Source of the DNA: an uncultured Bacilli bacterium
GTDB taxonomy: Bacteria > Bacillota_I > Bacilli_A > RF39 > UBA660
Direction: 5' to 3'
Assembly (NCBI GenBank): GCA_910586425.1
Contig: CAJUHL010000001.1
Span: 27,222-91,221 of the forward strand
DNA: 64,000 nt
A program made the translations under genes and the position numbers. The notes beneath the pieces were generated by a model that was given only the letters and a program-made list of their open reading frames with translations, made no database searches and was not told where the DNA came from. This document shows, one piece after another, positions 60,004 to 64,000 of the stretch (the stretch's first letter is position 1; each line of letters opens with the position of its first letter).

Positions 60004-60711
60004 TTACACCATAATCTTTGGCACTAGATATCCGATTATCATACACGTAATCAATAAAGCTGGCATTAATACATAAGCCAATTTATTTTCTTCTGTATTA
60101 CAAGCATATTGTAAACCCTTGTACATATAACAAAGATTTAAAATCATACCTGCAGTATAAACCAATAGTGCTATTTGGAAATGAATGAATAAACATACAG
60201 CAGCTACCAAATAAACAACAGTTAATAACCCTGCATTGGCTCCTAGCCATGTAATTAGTTTTTTGTAACTGGTCTCATTTTTCAATAATTTCGCACTAAT
60301 AAGATATGCAATTCCTGCGATAAGTGCATACGTTGCCATTGCAACAAGAATGGAAACCAATGCAATTTTTACATATGGAATTTCTAAATCCACTGTTGTC
60401 CCATATAAATCCCATTGATTTGATATACCAGCTAGTTCTAATAAAGGTTCAAACATTTCCTTACATAAAACACAGATAAAAATCGCTACAGCAACAGCAC
60501 TTACACCTAATGAAATTAATGCATTATTGAAATTGTTTTCTTGTATAAACGATTTCATAGTATCGATTGGTGCAATAAGCATACCTTTAACAATATTTAA
60601 AATTTGATTTACAATGGAAGTTTCATTTGTAACTTCTACTTTATTCTCCGTACAGTTACAAGATTTGCCCTCCACTAATTCTTTTCCACATTTGGTACAA
60701 AATTTTGCCAT
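60004..60711 (-). CDS. Zinc-ribbon multi-pass membrane protein
   Basis: 235 aa. N-terminal zinc ribbon (FCTKCGKELVEGKSCNC) and about five membrane helices (SLGVSAVAVAIFICVLC, VSILVAMATYALIAGIAYLI, AGLLTVVYLVAAVCLFI and others), similar to Yip1-like/zinc-ribbon proteins in Bacillota. It follows a second zinc-ribbon gene by 15 bases, so the pair forms an operon. Function unknown, maybe envelope stress or teichoic acid related. Confidence 0.8.
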   Translation of the reverse strand: MAKFCTKCGKELVEGKSCNCTENKVEVTNETSIVNQILNIVKGMLIAPIDTMKSFIQENNFNNALISLGVSAVAVAIFICVLCKEMFEPLLELAGISNQWDLYGTTVDLEIPYVKIALVSILVAMATYALIAGIAYLISAKLLKNETSYKKLITWLGANAGLLTVVYLVAAVCLFIHFQIALLVYTAGMILNLCYMYKGLQYACNTEENKLAYVLMPALLITCMIIGYLVPKIMV

Positions 60712-60726
60712 TTTCTTTCCCTCTTT

Positions 60727-61989
60727 CTAATTATATTTTGAAAAATATGTATTTAGACTACTTGCATTCACTATTTGAAATGCATTGTCAATATAGGAAT
60801 AATAAATAATCATACTATCTGAACTACTACTATCATGTGTCTTAATTTCTTCTCCAGAAGTATAAGAAACTGTATATTGATATTTTGCCCTTATATAAGC
60901 TTTATATCCATCTTTTGTAGTATCCAAGGAACTTAATGTAACTTCAGTAAATTCAATTGCATTTAATCCAGAATTCGATAAGCTCTTTGCTAAAGATTCA
61001 TATGTTTCTTTCAAATCATGCAAATCAGCATCTTTGAAATTAAAAGCATCCTTGATTTCATCAAATGACTTTTGCTCCCTTGCCCCATCATATAAAACTT
61101 GTAATCCAGATTTTGCCCTATCTAGTATTTGTTTTTTCAAAGTTTCTGGTAAATTATCTTCATCTAAATGAAATGTATAACTAGAATAACTTGCTACATT
61201 GAGCGTATCTTCTATTTCAATCCCCATTGGTAACACTATTTTCATCTGATATTTTTCTGTAAACATTGTAGGCATTTTATATATATCGTAAATTTCATCA
61301 GAAGAATTTTTGTCTATATATTTTTTATCTACTTCGATTCCTTCTAGGATTACTTTAGAACCTTTTAAGACTTTTATTTTATAGTCTTTTTTGGTATCCA
61401 TGATTGCCATTTTATTACTAATCCGCCAATCATCAAAAAATAAAAACTTTTTTGATTTTTGTTTTACCAGTGTAAGTTGAACTATTTCTGGTTCATCTTC
61501 CCCTTCTAATAGATAATGGATGCTTACATTTGCAGTGAATCCATCTTTGCTTTTTTCCACTTTTCCAATCTTATAATTAGAAAACTTCATTTTGTCATCA
61601 TCGTCTAGTTCACGGTTTGAAATGGTTAAAAACATTTCCATATTTGTAAATTCATTCGTTTCAATATTAAGATATTGATATGCTTTATTTAAGTCTCCAT
61701 ATGAAACTGCTAAAAAATATTCTTTTGCGATGTTTTTTGGCGATAGTCGATTACTCATCACTCCATAAAATCCAAGTAGTCCAACGACCATGATTGCGAC
61801 TATTCCATACCATATTTTCTTACTTTTCGGCATTTTTTTAAGTTTTTCTTTAAGACTATCGTTATTTGGCTTCTTCGAATGAGAAGTACTTTTGCTTTTT
61901 GATTTTGTTTCTTCTACCAATTTAGTACCACAATTTTCACAAAAGCGTGAATCCTTTTGATTTTTTGTCCCACATTCACCACAAAACAT
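60727..61989 (-). CDS. Zinc-ribbon membrane protein, TcaA-like
   Basis: 420 aa. N-terminal zinc ribbon (MFCGECGTKNQKDSRFCENC), a Ser/Lys linker, one membrane helix (KIWYGIVAIMVVGLLGFYGVM), and a large outer part with two similar beta-rich sections (YLAVSYGDLNKAYQYL; GEEIKTHDSSSSDSMIIYY at the end). This layout matches TcaA-type proteins linked to teichoplanin susceptibility and wall stress. Promoter lies upstream in 61990-62040. Confidence 0.85.
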   Translation of the reverse strand: MFCGECGTKNQKDSRFCENCGTKLVEETKSKSKSTSHSKKPNNDSLKEKLKKMPKSKKIWYGIVAIMVVGLLGFYGVMSNRLSPKNIAKEYFLAVSYGDLNKAYQYLNIETNEFTNMEMFLTISNRELDDDDKMKFSNYKIGKVEKSKDGFTANVSIHYLLEGEDEPEIVQLTLVKQKSKKFLFFDDWRISNKMAIMDTKKDYKIKVLKGSKVILEGIEVDKKYIDKNSSDEIYDIYKMPTMFTEKYQMKIVLPMGIEIEDTLNVASYSSYTFHLDEDNLPETLKKQILDRAKSGLQVLYDGAREQKSFDEIKDAFNFKDADLHDLKETYESLAKSLSNSGLNAIEFTEVTLSSLDTTKDGYKAYIRAKYQYTVSYTSGEEIKTHDSSSSDSMIIYYSYIDNAFQIVNASSLNTYFSKYN

Positions 61990-62185
61990 ACATCCACTCC
62001 TATCTACCTATAAAATTACAATATTTTAAACCATATGTCAATTATTTGATTGGTAATTTTTAGCAATTTAATTCTAATTTAGCCTATGTACTCTCAATTA
62101 TTTGGTTCAAAGCCCTTACAAAGTTGATGTTATGGATTTTCTAAACTTTTATATAGTACCTATATTGATATAAAAATATCTGTTG
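61990..62185. other. Intergenic, nothing recognised
   Basis: AT-rich, no ORF or RNA gene seen. It contains the promoter of the TcaA-like gene (TATTTT, TTGACA-like on the - strand near 62035) and the uvrC end without a strong terminator. Confidence 0.4.
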
Positions 62186-63964
62186 CTATTTATTTTTTTC
62201 ATAATTTTGCAAAAACTCATACAAATGATGGGCAGTCTTACTGGGTAAGATTTCTTCTAATTCTGTTACAGAAAGTTGTTGTAATCGAGTAATTGTTTTG
62301 TATTTTTTTAAAAGTTCTTTCTTTCTGACTTCTCCAATACCCTCTACATGATCGAGTACACTTTCTAAAGAACCTTTACTTCTAATTTGTTTATGATAAT
62401 GAATGGTAAAATTGTGCACCTCATCTTGCATTCTTTCTAGATAATAGAATAAATTACTTTTTTTATCAATTGCGATTTCTTCTATTGGTTCAAATGCGAG
62501 TAAACTAGAAGTAGCGTGCTTATCATTTTTTTTGAGTCCCACTACCATAATAGAAAGCCCTAAACTTTGTATTACGTCTCTTACTACATGAATTTGTCCT
62601 ATACCACCATCGACAATAATTAAATCTGGTTTTACTAAATTGTCTTTTAAAACTCTAAAATATCTTCGATATGTCACTTCATGCATCATAGCATATTCAT
62701 CATTGCTATTTTCAGTGATTTTAAATTTGCGATAATCATTTTTACTCGGTTTTCCATTCACAAAAACCACCATTCCAGAAACACTAAATGTTCCAAATAA
62801 ATGGGAATTGTCAAAAAGTTCAATACGATCTAATTTTTCCAAATGTAACAATTCTTTCAGTTCCTCATTGGCTGCAACCGTTCTTTGTTCGTCTTTTTGA
62901 ATGAGTTCAAATTCTTCATGTAATGCAATTTCGGCATTTTTATTAGCCATTTCTATTAGTTTTTGTTTGACACCTTTGATTGGTATTTTAACAGGAATAT
63001 GAAAGAATGACTCTAACAACTCTGCATCCGCAACATTTGGAACCAATATTTCTTTTGGTAGTAGAAAATTTTTTTCATAAAATTGGGCAATATATCTTGT
63101 TAATTCATTTTGAACTTCGTCCACTAGAGGGAAGATATGAGAATGCCTTTCTAAAATCTTACCACCACGAATGAAAAAAACTTGCACAGAAAGATAACCT
63201 TTGTCTACATAATATCCAAATAAATCCCTATCAATATCGTCTTTGATTTCAACTTTTTGTTTGGTAAGTGTAATTTCAATATAATCTAATAAATCTTTTA
63301 GTTCTTTGGCTTTTTCATAGTTTAATTTTTCACTTTCCTGTAGCATCTCCTCTTTTATTTTTTGAGTAATCAATGTATGATCTCCTTTTAAAAACTGAAT
63401 AATGTCATGTTCCATTTGAGTAATGGATTGCTTTTCTATTTTATGATTACAGTAACCAAGACATTGTCCAATATGATAATAAAGACATGGTCTTTTGTTA
63501 TAGGTGTTACATTTTCTTAATGGGTACATACGATTTAATAAATTTACTGTATTTCGAGCTGCCACAACATTGGGATAAGGACCATATAGTCTACTTTTAT
63601 TTTTTCTTTTATTGAGACTTCGTACCACTAGTAATCTAGGCACCTTTTCATTGGTTAATTCTATGTAAGGATAACTTTTGTCATCTCTTAATAAAATGTT
63701 ATATTTGGGGTCATGCTCTTTGATTAAATTGATTTCTAAAATAAAAGATTCTGTTTCACTTCCTACTACAACATATTCAAAATCAACAATTTCACTTACT
63801 AATTTTGCTGTTTTTCCTGTATGTGTTCCGCGAAAGTAAGAGCTCAAACGATTTTTTAATTTTTTAGCTTTTCCAACATAAATAATTACTCCATCTTTAT
63901 TTTTCATAAGATAACAGCCAGGTTTATTGGGAACGAGGGCTAATTTCTGTTTGATGGTATTCAT
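62186..63964 (-). CDS. uvrC: Excinuclease ABC subunit C (UvrC)
   Basis: Nucleotide-excision repair nuclease making both incisions. 592 aa. GIY-YIG N-terminus: PNKPGCYLMKNKDGVIIYVGKAKKLKNRLSSYF; Cys cluster (RKCNTYNKRPCLYYHIGQCLGYC); UVR region (EMLQESEKLNYEKAKELKDL); RNase H-like C-terminal nuclease (RIELFDNSHLFGTFSVSGMVVF, LIIVDGGIGQIHVVRDV) and a HhH tail. Start ATG 63964 after GGTGAT, which keeps only the normal N-terminus; GTG 63973 is not needed. Complete. Confidence 0.97.
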   Translation of the reverse strand: MNTIKQKLALVPNKPGCYLMKNKDGVIIYVGKAKKLKNRLSSYFRGTHTGKTAKLVSEIVDFEYVVVGSETESFILEINLIKEHDPKYNILLRDDKSYPYIELTNEKVPRLLVVRSLNKRKNKSRLYGPYPNVVAARNTVNLLNRMYPLRKCNTYNKRPCLYYHIGQCLGYCNHKIEKQSITQMEHDIIQFLKGDHTLITQKIKEEMLQESEKLNYEKAKELKDLLDYIEITLTKQKVEIKDDIDRDLFGYYVDKGYLSVQVFFIRGGKILERHSHIFPLVDEVQNELTRYIAQFYEKNFLLPKEILVPNVADAELLESFFHIPVKIPIKGVKQKLIEMANKNAEIALHEEFELIQKDEQRTVAANEELKELLHLEKLDRIELFDNSHLFGTFSVSGMVVFVNGKPSKNDYRKFKITENSNDEYAMMHEVTYRRYFRVLKDNLVKPDLIIVDGGIGQIHVVRDVIQSLGLSIMVVGLKKNDKHATSSLLAFEPIEEIAIDKKSNLFYYLERMQDEVHNFTIHYHKQIRSKGSLESVLDHVEGIGEVRKKELLKKYKTITRLQQLSVTELEEILPSKTAHHLYEFLQNYEKNK

Positions 63965-63974
63965 CTGTATCACC

Positions 63975-64000
63975 AGATCGGAAGAGCGTCGTGTAGGGAA
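63975..64000. other. Illumina adapter sequence (assembly artefact)
   Basis: The last 26 bases begin AGATCGGAAGAGCGTCGTG and match the standard Illumina TruSeq adapter. They are not genomic, so the real contig ends at about 63974, just upstream of uvrC. Confidence 0.97.

Noticed and set aside
62010..62180. Riboswitch or T-box upstream of uvrC neighbours
   Set aside because: No conserved core elements seen; plain AT-rich intergenic DNA.

Overview
This window is a low-GC, AT-rich stretch of a Gram-positive, endospore-forming bacterium (Bacillota, probably Bacilli/Erysipelotrichia-like and gut-associated; that lineage is my inference). Spore-specific genes are plain in the translations: sigG, spoIIM, spoIIP, gpr, ylbJ and a YlmC/YmxH-type gene. 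Housekeeping genes are of Bacillota type: mnmA, rpsT, holA, hemW, lepA, gmk, uvrC and a tRNA-Met. Starts usually follow a GGTGA or GAGGTGA Shine-Dalgarno, which I used to correct several start sites.

Region 1 (1-5572) is a type II-A CRISPR-Cas locus on the + strand: cas9 (cut by the window start), cas1, cas2, csn2, a leader ending in ATTTGAG, and an array of 7 repeats and 6 spacers. Region 2 (5573-8409) holds a decayed fragment, a ZIP metal transporter, a small Asn-rich gene, a NERD-domain protein and a membrane protein. Region 3 (8410-17024) is a complete-looking filamentous phage (inovirus) prophage of about 8.6 kb with no integrase. It lies between two 20-bp direct repeats, and the right copy reads as a full dif site, so I infer XerCD-mediated integration at the replication terminus. 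It carries a CI-like repressor, a putative ssDNA-binding protein, a major coat protein, a string of small membrane proteins, a large adsorption-type protein, a Zot/pI ATPase and an HUH replication initiator. The oldest CRISPR spacer matches 29 of 30 bases of a hairpin-rich intergenic region inside this prophage.

Region 4 (17025-52300) runs mostly on the - strand, consistent with a replichore switch at dif. It carries sporulation genes, two type IV-pilin-like genes with a PilB/GspE ATPase, an ApbE / NusG-II / Gx-transporter / FMN-binding operon resembling extracellular electron transfer modules, cell-wall enzymes, two large helix-turn-helix-like proteins of unknown family with a recent internal duplication, lepA, spoIIP, gmk, and a heterodimeric ABC exporter with a palindromic operator in its promoter. 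Region 5 (52300-64000) holds accessory genes (an ABC-F protein with a leader that could form alternative hairpins, GrpB, HD, XRE, thioredoxin-like, zinc-ribbon membrane proteins), a short locus resembling a type I toxin, tRNA-Met and uvrC. The last 26 bases are Illumina adapter, not genome.

The main biological story is the pairing of a type II-A CRISPR locus with a dif-integrated Gram-positive inovirus that its own array targets with a mismatch at the PAM-proximal base.
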